From: Hemileia vastatrix | Lineage: Eukaryota; Basidiomycota; Pucciniomycetes; Pucciniales; Zaghouaniaceae | DNA length: 64,000 nt | Assembly: GCA_030280995.1 (NCBI GenBank) | Contig: JASXTE010000011.1 | Location: 20,200,103-20,264,102, forward strand | Reading direction: 5' to 3' | Shown: piece by piece, positions 48,443-56,691 of the stretch | How positions within the stretch are numbered: the first letter of the stretch is position 1 | Layout of the letters: each line of letters starts with the position of its first letter | Position numbers and translations under genes: made by a program | Notes under the pieces: model-generated | The model's database searches: none | What the model saw: only the letters and a program-made list of their open reading frames with translations | Told to the model about the DNA's origin: nothing

Positions 48443-49421
48443 TCAAGAGTTACTCTTTTCAATCCACCTCCTTTTCATGTCTTCCTTCATTTTTTGTAAA
48501 AGCTCAAAGTCTTCATCAGTACAACAATCATTTTCTTTAAGTAGTAAAAGTTGTTTCATATCATTACCTCTCATTTCACTTAGATTTTTCTCTTTGTCCA
48601 GTTGGAGGCGCTCTTTTTGAATTGAAAGTTTCTCTTTTGTAAGTAGAATTTTCTGTTTGGCAAGCTCATTTTGTTTTTCTGTTAACTTCATTGCTGATAA
48701 TCAATTGTCTGCCATTTTACCCATTTGCAAAGCCAGGTTAGTTTGTTCCTCGAGATTGCTTGCTTCACTAATACAAAGTCTTTTTGAAGATTTTAGACCC
48801 AGAGGACATGGAGAAAAGGCTGATTGTGGGGTGCCACTATGTGTTTCCACTTCAATTTCACTGCTTGCCTCTTCTACTCTATTGATATCACTTGAGTATG
48901 TGTTACTAGATTGAAGATCCTTACTTGTATTGAGTCTCCATTTAGGAACATGCCTAAGTTTGTCCCACGCAGTCAAGCTTTTAAAAGATGATTTAGTTTG
49001 TTCTTGATAAAGAGATAGTGCAAGCCTCATCCAGTCACTGGGTGAGCTTCCACTAGGTGGGTTTCTTTCAATTGAGTTATAGATAGCGCTGAACTTCAAG
49101 GTGGACGTGTTAAGGGCTTGTCATCTAATGTTGATTATTGAAAAATAATAAACAAGTTTTAATAAAGATGTAAGTCTACAAATTAAATAAAACTTACCAG
49201 ATTCTAATCTGTTCATGATCTCTATATTGTGTCTTGCTATACTCATTAAAATGGCTTTCAATTTTCCTATAAATCATCTACCCAGATTGGTATGTAGAAA
49301 ATTCTGGTTGCTCACTAATAAAAATCCAAGATATAGCGAGTTGTTCCTCCTCATGTTGAGACCAATTTGTTGACCGTTTTCTCTTATTTTCAAATTTGCT
49401 GGAGCTTTGAGGTGTAGACAT
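48443..49421 (-). pseudogene. Myb/SANT plus NAM-like C-terminal partner protein of Harbinger
   Basis: The first exon starts at ATG 49421 and encodes a trihelix/SANT-like domain (NWSQHEEEQLAISWIFISEQ, IYRKIESHFNEYSK). An intron with donor GTAAGT follows, then exon 2: FSAIYNSIERNPPSGSSPSDW, WDKLRHVPKW, an acidic linker, and a C-terminal coiled coil (KLTEKQNELAKQKILLTKEK). This order is that of NAM-associated-domain proteins encoded as the second gene of PIF/Harbinger transposons, which bind element ends and help the transposase. Nonsense codons occur in exon 1 (YQSG*), at the exon junction, and at MADN* near 48702. Element B has inserted 20 bp upstream of the ATG. Confidence 0.8.
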
Positions 49422-49812
49422 AGTTTAGAAAGTACTATAATAGGGGGTGTCAGTTCTGGCAAATCCGCACTTAAATTAAGTGCGGATTTCAAACCAAATC
49501 AGCACTTACAAATCAGCACTTAAATTTTGCAAAAAAGTCACTTATTTCAAAAAAGGGTGTCAGTTATGACCTCAAATCAGCACTTTTTTCCCGTTTTTTT
49601 TCACAACCACATTTTGGCCACAAAACATCCCTTCATTTCTTACCCCATCCCTGTCACATGTGACACACTGACCTTCCTTGCTACCTACCCATCAATCCTC
49701 GGCACACACCCCTTCCTGACATTTTCAATATTTTGACCAGGCATGTTTACATTCTTTTTTACTTATTTCTTCTACTTTTTAATCTTTTTTCTTGTTATGT
49801 GCCAGTTTCATA

Positions 49813-49899
49813 ATGCCTCCCAGACATTCCAAATCTCAAAAGGTAACTCAAAAATCTGCTTCGTCACAAAAGTCTCCTCGTAAAGCAAGGATTACATAG
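49813..49899 (+). other. 28-codon basic reading frame, possible oxygenase-gene remnant
   Basis: MPPRHSKSQK followed by a Ser/Gln/Lys-rich stretch and TAG. A GTAACT donor-like site follows the tenth codon. Its place and strand would suit a first exon of the gene that is the oxygenase in A and C. I see no direct homology to prove this. Confidence 0.25.
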
Positions 49900-50429
49900 A
49901 AAAAAAATCAGTGACTTTTTCTATTACTTACAACTGTTTTTACAGAATTGAAAACTATGTTTCAGCTAATATTTTATGGAAGTGAACTCTGTTCTTCGCC
50001 CGAAGAACAGAGTTCATCCTCCTATTTTCACACTCTGTTTGCACCAATCTCCATCCCTTTCAATTCTATCAACACATGCTTGTCTTCCCTCCCCATGCCT
50101 TTCGCTATCCTCCCAGCCCCATTGTATGCCATCCTCTTTTGATCCCCATTTCACCCCTCTCAACCTCTCCCAGACCCTTTTCTTCATTTAAAATGCCTCG
50201 GAACCCTTAATCTTCCCTTCCAACTCTTTCCCAACCTTTGAGTGACTGAAAAAATATGCGTTTGCTGAAAATATGCGATTTCATGTTGAGTTGATGAAAG
50301 AAAACACAGAGAGAAAAAAAAATAAGACTTTAACAGCAAATTCAAAAACCAAAAAAATATGCAAAAAAATTTACCATTCTCAGTGAATAATACATGCAAA
50401 TTGATAATTTGAAGAGAAAGAGAAAAAAA

Positions 50430-51689
50430 TTAAAATTGCGTTGAAAAATGTTGGAGTGTTATTGGAAGGATTTTCGCCCTTATACTAGTTGATTGAGAAA
50501 TAGAAGTGTTGGATATAGTCGGAGGTGAATCAACTTGTTCATCTTCATACAGCTCTAACCATTGATCTTTGAGGTCAGCAAGTAGGTTATGAAGTATAGT
50601 GCAACACAGAATCCAGTTGATCACCGCCTCCATTTCAGATTTATTTCTAAGAGGACTTCTTAATTCCCTTAAACTAGAAAAACGGCCTTTCAAGATTCCA
50701 ATAGAATGTTCAATACGGACTCTTGACTTTGCCAAATGATTGTTGAATTTGGCATTTTGACTGTCTTCTGAAGCTGCTCCCCGAAAAGCAGGAAGTACAT
50801 ACTTTCCATTCTCATAAGCAGAATCTGCAAGAAGATACTGATTTTCATCAAAGAATTTTTCAGGTTCATTTGAAATATGCATTCTTTGGAAGACGTAGGA
50901 GTCATGACATGAGCCAGGATAGCCAGCAAAGAATGATATAAATTTTTTGTTTACGTCACATATAAGCTGAACGTTAATTGAATATCTATAAAGAAGATAT
51001 ATTTGTTTGTGTTAGTTTCAAGGAGGATGAAAGGAGTTAAAAATAATCTACCTCTTTTTACGGTCAAAGTAATTGTTTCCACCTTGAGCAGGTTTCTGGC
51101 TCAAAGGAATAGTAGTACCATCAACAAAACCAATACATCCTGGAAAGCCCTCTGCTTGCATAACCTGAGATGATTCAAGTCGCTCTTCTTTTGTTGGCCA
51201 GGTGAGAAGTTGAGATTCCAAGGAGTTGATGGCAGTGATACATCGTTTGGTATAAGTGTTAACTGAACCATACCCTAAATCAAAGACATTTTCTAAACGT
51301 TTCAAAGCGGCTCCATTACCATTTGAACCCAAACAACATAGTGTGATGGCCAATTGAATTGAAGGATGTTGTTGTTCTTTTTGAGAATTATTGTGAAATA
51401 TGGGATGATCCTGAATAAGCTCAAGCAATTTAAGGAAACATTCCTGAGAAGTCCTGAACAGCCATCTAAAACTGGGTGTAGATAGTTTAAGAAGTGTTTG
51501 GATGGTGTACTTGGGGGTATGAAGTACTTGAGGCTTTCTGGGAAGAAGGTAACGTTTCCTGGCCATTTTTGATAAAACGACAAAATCTTCTTCTAGATCA
51601 GAATCGGAATCAGAGTCCAAGAGCAGTTCAAGCGCCATGAAAGTCATTGCTTTATGTAATTTATCACGATTTGAAAGTGAGGAAGGCAT
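50430..51689 (-). CDS. HARBI1-like DDE transposase, intact, two exons (element B)
   Basis: Exon 1 is 51689-51052 and exon 2 is 50985-50430. The 66-nt intron (GTAGATT...TTTATAG) splits an Arg codon and restores frame, giving 397 residues. In order: acidic N-terminus (SDSDSDLEEDF), helix-turn-helix-like region (YTIQTLLKLSTPSF), LGSNGNGAA, GFPGCIGFVDGTTIPLSQ (catalytic Asp 1), then after the splice YSINVQLICDVNKKFISFFA, GYPGSCHDSYVF (Asp 2), LLADSAYENGKYVLPAF, and SRVRIEHSIGILKGRF (catalytic Glu), then a Ser/Thr-rich tail. The length fits HARBI1-like transposases. All catalytic positions are present and I see no stop, so it could supply transposase in trans to A-type elements. Confidence 0.92.
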
Positions 51690-52394
51690 GACTCTTATAT
51701 GATATGATATGAAGATGTAAATGATGTATGATGTTTTGGGTTATGAAGTGTTATGCTGTGGAGTGCTGCGTATGAATGGGATGATGCTGACAAATCAGTG
51801 AAATGGGACTTGATGGTGAAATCAGCACTTTTGGTTGAGAAAGTGCGGATTTGAGTGAAATAAGTGACTTATTTCATTTTGAAATCCACCAGTATTGGGG
51901 CTAGTGTGTTTTGGAAATCCGCACTTATTTAAGTGCGGATTTGGTCAAATTTAAGTGCGGATTTGTAAGTGCGGATTTGCCAGAACTGACACCCCCTAAT
52001 ATAAAAAAAGTGATATTTTTGGTGTGATGTGATGATGAGAAGTGAGAAAAGTTATGTTTGGTAAGAAAATAGCAAGTAATGAAGTGTTTGGTAAGAGTGA
52101 AGATTTAATGAATGGTTGACCAAGTGAGATGAATTACTGAAAAAATGGCAGGGCAGAAAATGAGTTCCACTAATGATTCAATAATTCGTTGAAAGATCCA
52201 TGATTTACTGAAAAAATTACTGATTTGACCCTTTACCGAAAGACTGAAAATAGATGAGTTTGGAATTTTAGTGGCTATTTTCTGTAAAATATGCATACCA
52301 AACAGGTTTACCAAAACGAGTGGAGATGCTCTAAGCTACTGCATAAACAGTAAAGCACACGATAAAAAAAGTGTGCAGATGATATGCCTTAGGG

Positions 52395-52545
52395 TGCCTT
52401 GTGAGTCACCATGCGGGACGTGTGAGTGACATGTGCAAGAACAGCTGTCACGTTTTAAAACCACACATGAGGTCACGTTTTGCATGTGGGACATTGACAC
52501 CCGAAGTGAAAACGTGACACCATTTTGCCCGCGGTGTCTGTGCCC
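52395..52545 (-). repeat. GC-richer repeat, half copy
   Basis: GTCACGTTTT, GGGACATTGACACC and AACGTGACACCATTTTGCCC match the right arm of the palindromic repeat at 53104-53394. A related decayed copy lies around 43560-44190. The high GC and CpG content stand out from the surrounding A/T-rich DNA. Confidence 0.6.
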
Positions 52546-53103
52546 GAACCAAAATATTAATAATTACCCTGTGTCCTTACTTTCATATCCATATTTTTCA
52601 CACCTTGCTTAGTCAAGACCATAACTATATGTCATTTTAAAAATTATAGAGAGATTTATGTTGGGTTGAAATGTGCACTACAAGAAAGGCTTCCTCTCCA
52701 AATCAGCTTTACATCAACAATAATCAGTGGCTATCTTTATTGGAGTCTGCTTGAACAGTGTCTGACGCTGCGGCGACACTACTTTATTCTCTTTAATTTA
52801 GATGCTCACACTGTTTCAATCTGGAGCTAGTCCAGGATTTAATTTTTTTTTTGATACTATTGTGAGCCTGGCATACCTTGCCGAAAATTGCCGTTTTAAA
52901 AGTTAAATTTCACTCTAATGGCGTTACTCGTCAAGAAGGGAACGTTGGAATGAAAACATGGTGAAGGGTAATCATCTATTGTATAAAGATCATTTAAAGT
53001 TAGGGCTGCATTGCATACCCATATCTTGAAGGATTGATCCTCGCCGTTAAATGATATCTAATTAGCGACAATTTTTGAGTAGAGTACACCATTCAAGCAT
53101 TCG

Positions 53104-53394
53104 CTGCGGGCATAACTGTGTCACGTTTACACTTCGGGTGGCAATGTCCCGCAATGAAACAAGACATGTGCGGGAGCCCGTAACTAACACGCACGAGTTA
53201 CGTGTCATATAATCACGCAACTGTCTCGCAGTGCATACATCATGCACGCACTGCACGACTCAATTACGCCCCCATACAAGCAACATGCTGACATTATGCG
53301 TGACTCGTGTGTGACATGTGCGAGATCAGTTGTCACGTTTTGTATACAGGACATTGACACCAGAAGTGCAAACGTGACACCATTTTGCCCGTGG
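53104..53394. mobile_element. GC-rich palindromic MITE
   Basis: The left arm GCGGGCATAACTGTGTCACG then ACACTTCGGGTGGCAATGTC pairs with the right arm GACATTGACACCAGAAGTG then CGTGACACCATTTTGCCCG. The ~290-bp element is rich in ACG and GCAC words and has no gene. Target duplication not resolved. Confidence 0.7.
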
Positions 53395-53464
53395 TAATTG
53401 TTGTGTGAAATAAAGTTTTAAATCGCTCTCTTTTTGGTTGACTAGTTGTCAAATCTAAGCATTG

Positions 53465-53911
53465 GCCTCACTCAAATCTATCCTGAAAACTCACTACAAA
53501 TCCATCCTACTCACCACCCCCAATCCTGACGTCCTAAGGAAACTCAGAGGAAGATTTCCCCCGCTCTCCACCTTCAAACTATTATCTGAGCTATCCCGCA
53601 CACAAGCCACAGCTTTTGCTCAAGTTCGTTCAGGCCATTGTCCACTCAACAACTATCTCTCACGCTTCAAAATTGTGGAATCACCAAATTGCCCCAACTG
53701 TGATTCAAACAGCAAGGATACTCCCGAACATCTCCTCCTCTTATGCCGAGCCCACTCAGATATCAAGCTTGCACTCATTCATGCTGCCACTAAACACAAA
53801 GTCCCTCTTAACACATCCTCTCTACTCTCTTCCTCTCCCATTATATTAGACGTGGCTAAATTTTTACTAAACACAAAAAGATTTACAAATAACTTGCCTC
53901 TCACATGTTAA
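53465..53911 (+). pseudogene. LINE ORF2 C-terminus with zinc-knuckle motif
   Basis: About 148 residues, open from the truncation point to TAA at 53911. It contains TAFAQVRSGHCPLNNYLSRF followed by CPNCDSNSKDTPEHLLLLC, a Cys-Cys-His-Cys cluster. This pair of blocks is typical of the region after RT/RNase H in fungal non-LTR retrotransposons (Tad/I-like). Endonuclease, RT and RNase H are missing. Codons and GC are far more normal than the neighbouring A/T-rich DNA. Confidence 0.88.
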
Positions 53912-54057
53912 ACTCCCAAATTTCTCTCTCTTCATATAGTTCCTGATCATTGCCCTGCTTTTCCTCTACTAGTAATCACCCAGATGTAAATACTCATGTT
54001 TGACTGATCCTTCATGCCACTCGTTGGGTGAGATTGTACGAAATTAATAAAAAAAAA
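53465..54057 (+). mobile_element. 5'-truncated LINE with 14-bp target duplication
   Basis: The insert is flanked by AAATCTAAGCATTG at 53451-53464 and 54058-54071 and ends in an A-rich tail (AAATTAATAAAAAAAA), the signature of target-primed reverse transcription. It contains the end of ORF2 and a ~145-bp 3' UTR. The 5' truncation lies within ORF2. Confidence 0.92.
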
Positions 54058-54071
54058 AAATCTAAGCATTG

Positions 54072-54691
54072 AGGTAATCTGTAGCCCCGCGCTCCTACTA
54101 ATCAACTCTAAAGCCCTTTTTTCCGACACTTTTGTGAGAAGAGCGAAACATTGAGTGTCAATCTTGATTGAAAGCTCATGATTGGGCCAAGGGGTCAAAA
54201 TTCGCTTGAGCGGTAATATATTCACGGTGATATATTCAATCTGCTTTAGGCCTTCCGTTAATTTCAGGTCAAGCGTGACAGACCGAATCGGCACGATATT
54301 TGCCCGGTATACAAAGTGTTGGGTTTGCCTGCATTTGCGTCTAAGCTCAATTAAGGTAGCGAGCACCCTAGTGCTGGCATGTGAAATAACTAGATTGATT
54401 GGGAGGACAACAACTAGGCAAGTGGCGATCCAGGTGTGAATGTATGATCAATTATCCTTTTAGTTAAGCGGCAACTTTTAAATCTTTACTATTCTGGTTG
54501 TTGCTACGGGTGAGTACTGTCTAAGTAGATAGTATCTGCGTGTGATTATGTGTTTATCTATCAGAATATATATGCACTTATATATGTGCCAAGTTTCATA
54601 GGACCAAAATAAGATTTAAAAAGATTAAAACGGGAAAACAACTTTTGCGCGCGTGCTTGATTTATCCTAAACTAAAGGAGCCATCAAAACA
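54072..54691. other. Intergenic, probably promoter side of the next gene
   Basis: Moderate GC, no clear gene. Opposing open frames at 53947-54366 (minus) and 54182-54439 (plus) overlap each other and the minus one runs into the LINE, so neither is supported. Alternating TATATA words lie near 54566-54590. Confidence 0.45.
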
Positions 54692-55824
54692 TTGAACATT
54701 CTTTTAGCTCACGGACGCTGGATGGACTCGAGCAAAATGACTAAATCAGAATGTGGAAAGCCCACCAAAATAACCATGCCCGGTCAGCCATCACTGGACT
54801 TCACCCTCACACCTCCAAGCAGGCATCGCTTGGAAGCAGTGAACCAGCAATATGAGGCCGAACCTTACAACCGGCCAAGCAGCCTGCTATATCGAGAGGC
54901 CATCATCGAAGTGTACGAATCTTTGTATTGCTATCAGCATTCAAGTGACCAAACTGGGCAGCGGCGAGTAATGGAATGCTGTCGAAAATGGTACGAAAGT
55001 GATGGATCGTTTGAAAATGCGATTGTCTGCGCACAGGGCCCAGAAAACATTGGGCGACTTTTCTGTCTGCTGTCACTTGTTCCCGGAAGATTGTGGAGCG
55101 AGTTGGGGGAAATTTGCGAAAGTGAAGATTGTGGTCAGTGTTGCTGTTGCTTGGGGTCATTTGGGGAGCATCTGCTCATCTTCTTCATTGCTGCTCTTTT
55201 TTTTTTTTGTTGTGGTTTCTCTTAACAGCTGGAAATCGAAGTGTGATTTTCTCTCAGACTCTTCATCTTTCCCTTCTGACATCTCAGCAGCCCCGTCCCT
55301 ATTCATCGACCCCTTTCCATTCTATTCCTCCCACTCCCTTCATCTCCACGCCGTCCTCAACATTGATAATCAATCCTATCTTCTTTGCACCCAGTAATGA
55401 TCCATCTTTATTTATCAACCGTCCTGTTCTTGCGACACTTAGACCATCCACCATCTTCTCGTTTCTCGTTTCCCTTTTTCGACCACATCTTCAACTAAAA
55501 TTATCGACACGTCTTGAGTTTAATGAACAAGCTCGAATTGTCTCCCATCAGGATACCTGGGGCCTTCAGGATGTCTTCGAATTTTTTCTCTTCATCCCCC
55601 TTTTGCTTACTTTCTACAAATGGACCCGAAAACTTATTGGCTGGTTTGCTCAGTTATTAGCTGACAACGTCTTGATGGAGGCCCATAAAAGCAATTCATC
55701 TCGTCATCAGAGAAACGCTTTTCGAAGAGATATGCGCTCACATCCCATTCATCCTACTTGGCATAAGCACTCACACTTGATTAACTCAAGCTTGAACCCA
55801 GACTCGGACGCTGAGTCAGATTAA
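54692..55824 (+). CDS. Host gene of unknown function, two exons, one membrane segment
   Basis: Exon 1 is 54692-55133 and exon 2 is 55229-55824, joined in frame across a ~95-nt intron with a long pyrimidine tract ending TCTTAACAG. Total about 345 residues. An alternative donor at 55122 (GTGAAG) is also in phase. The start may be a downstream Met (MTKSECGK or MPGQPSLDF). Exon 1 encodes a soluble helical region (RHRLEAVNQQYEAE, REAIIEVYESLYCYQHSSDQ, RRVMECCRKWYESDG). Exon 2 is Pro/Ser-rich, then has DVFEFFLFIPLLLTFYKW, a likely membrane segment, a basic stretch, and an acidic end (NPDSDAESD). No family was recognised. Normal GC and intact frames mark it as a live gene rather than a transposon. 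Confidence 0.7.
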
Positions 55825-56357
55825 GCTCCCTTTTTCATATCTTTTGTTGATCATTCATACCAACCCTGCTTTTATAAATTTGTACAGTTTCACAATCGCA
55901 TTTACTACTTACTTTTATGTTTTGTCCATGCACTGCACCTACTTACATCACAAGATTTGTTTTCTTTTCCTCTGAATATATCAAATAACTATGTACTGCT
56001 ATCATTCAATGTTTATAGTTCACAATTCTGGATTTACATGCATGCTTCACTTATCATCATGTGGTATGATTAAATTCTTAAAAGATAATATTGCATTTTG
56101 ATGAGATCCATCAGTTGAAGTCTTGAGCATTTGGTCAATGTATCTGCCTCATGGTCTTTCGGTGCATGTTCGTTACTGCTGCCATATTGACAGAATTCAA
56201 AAACAAACATTCCCAGCTGTCAAATCTGGACAAAAAGTGGCCTATATATTTTAATGGTTCTAACTACGGTCGGTTTAGTTCATCTGTGATGTATTCACCG
56301 GATGATTTTCCAGGCTTGACGATGAGTTAGAAGTAAGTATCTTGGGTGATTTAAGAG
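55825..56357. other. 3' flank of the host gene
   Basis: T-rich and free of reading frames. AATAAA-like signals are not obvious; TTTATAAATTTGTA lies at about 55872. The Copia element has inserted about 540 bp beyond the stop codon. Confidence 0.5.
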
Positions 56358-56362
56358 CATGT

Positions 56363-56531
56363 TGTTATGTACCTAAATCATATGTACTTAGCGAGTTAGT
56401 ATTTAAACCTGTAGAGACGCGTACACTTAACTCCGGTTCCTCTCGGAGTAGTGTATCTGATCTTGTCTCTATAGGTAAGTAATGCATCATATGGTTCCTC
56501 TCGGAGTAGTGTATCTGATCTTGTCTCTATA
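56363..56531 (+). repeat. 5' LTR of the Copia element
   Basis: 169 bp. It contains a TATA-like GTATTTAAACC near 56400 and a ~40-bp direct duplication (GGTTCCTCTCGGAGTAGTG ... CTTGTCTCTATA) separated by GGTAAGTAATGCATCATAT. It ends in TA rather than the usual CA. The GGTAAGT between the repeats could serve as a splice donor. Confidence 0.95.
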
Positions 56532-56543
56532 GGTTATGGGCTA
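56532..56543 (+). other. Primer-binding site, initiator-Met half-tRNA type
   Basis: GGTTATGGGCT follows the LTR immediately. It is complementary to the anticodon-loop region of eukaryotic initiator tRNA-Met (CCCATAACC). This is the half-tRNA priming known from Drosophila copia, in place of a tRNA 3'-end match. Confidence 0.75.
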
Positions 56544-56691
56544 TCCTGCTTATTGACGCAGATCCCTTGCCGTACTGTGCTAGTCACACACGAAAGCATT
56601 GTAATCTTTCTTGTCCGAGCCATCTCTCTGAACCCCGCTCTGATAGCGTTATCATCCAACCCTACGACTCTCTCGCAATCATCCTAATCGG

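Larger units (their letters stand above)
49442..51997 (-). mobile_element. Harbinger-like element B, 2.6 kb, AAT target duplication
   Basis: The inverted ends AGGGGGTGTCAGTTCTGGCA are identical to those of element A, with AAT at 49439-49441 and 51998-52000. It encodes the family's only full-length transposase here and no oxygenase core. Its left ~350 bp match the right end of A (GTCAGTTATGACCTCAAATC). It is inserted in the promoter region of the NAM-like gene of the surrounding element, so it is the younger of the two. Confidence 0.95.
45412..52331 (+). mobile_element. Plant-type PIF/Harbinger element with nested element B, TAA duplication
   Basis: The ends GAGCATCCACACTT and the inverse of GAGCATCTCCACTC, both followed inward by TATGCATATT-like words, are flanked by TAA at 45409-45411 and 52332-52334. 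Without the nested 2,556-bp element B and its 3-bp duplication, the host element is about 4.36 kb. It carries a Plant_tran-type transposase (plus) and a Myb/NAM-like partner gene (minus), the two-gene layout of PIF/Harbinger transposons. Both genes contain nonsense codons. Confidence 0.85.

Noticed and set aside
45412..49421. Repeat-induced point mutation as the cause of TGG/CGA-to-TGA stops in the Harbinger genes
   Set aside because: Some stops fit C-to-T change, but others (for example AAG-to-TAG-like) do not, and RIP is not established in rusts. Ordinary decay is enough.
53947..54366. 139-codon minus-strand frame
   Set aside because: Its C-terminal part lies in the LINE insertion and an opposite frame overlaps the rest, so openness is probably chance.
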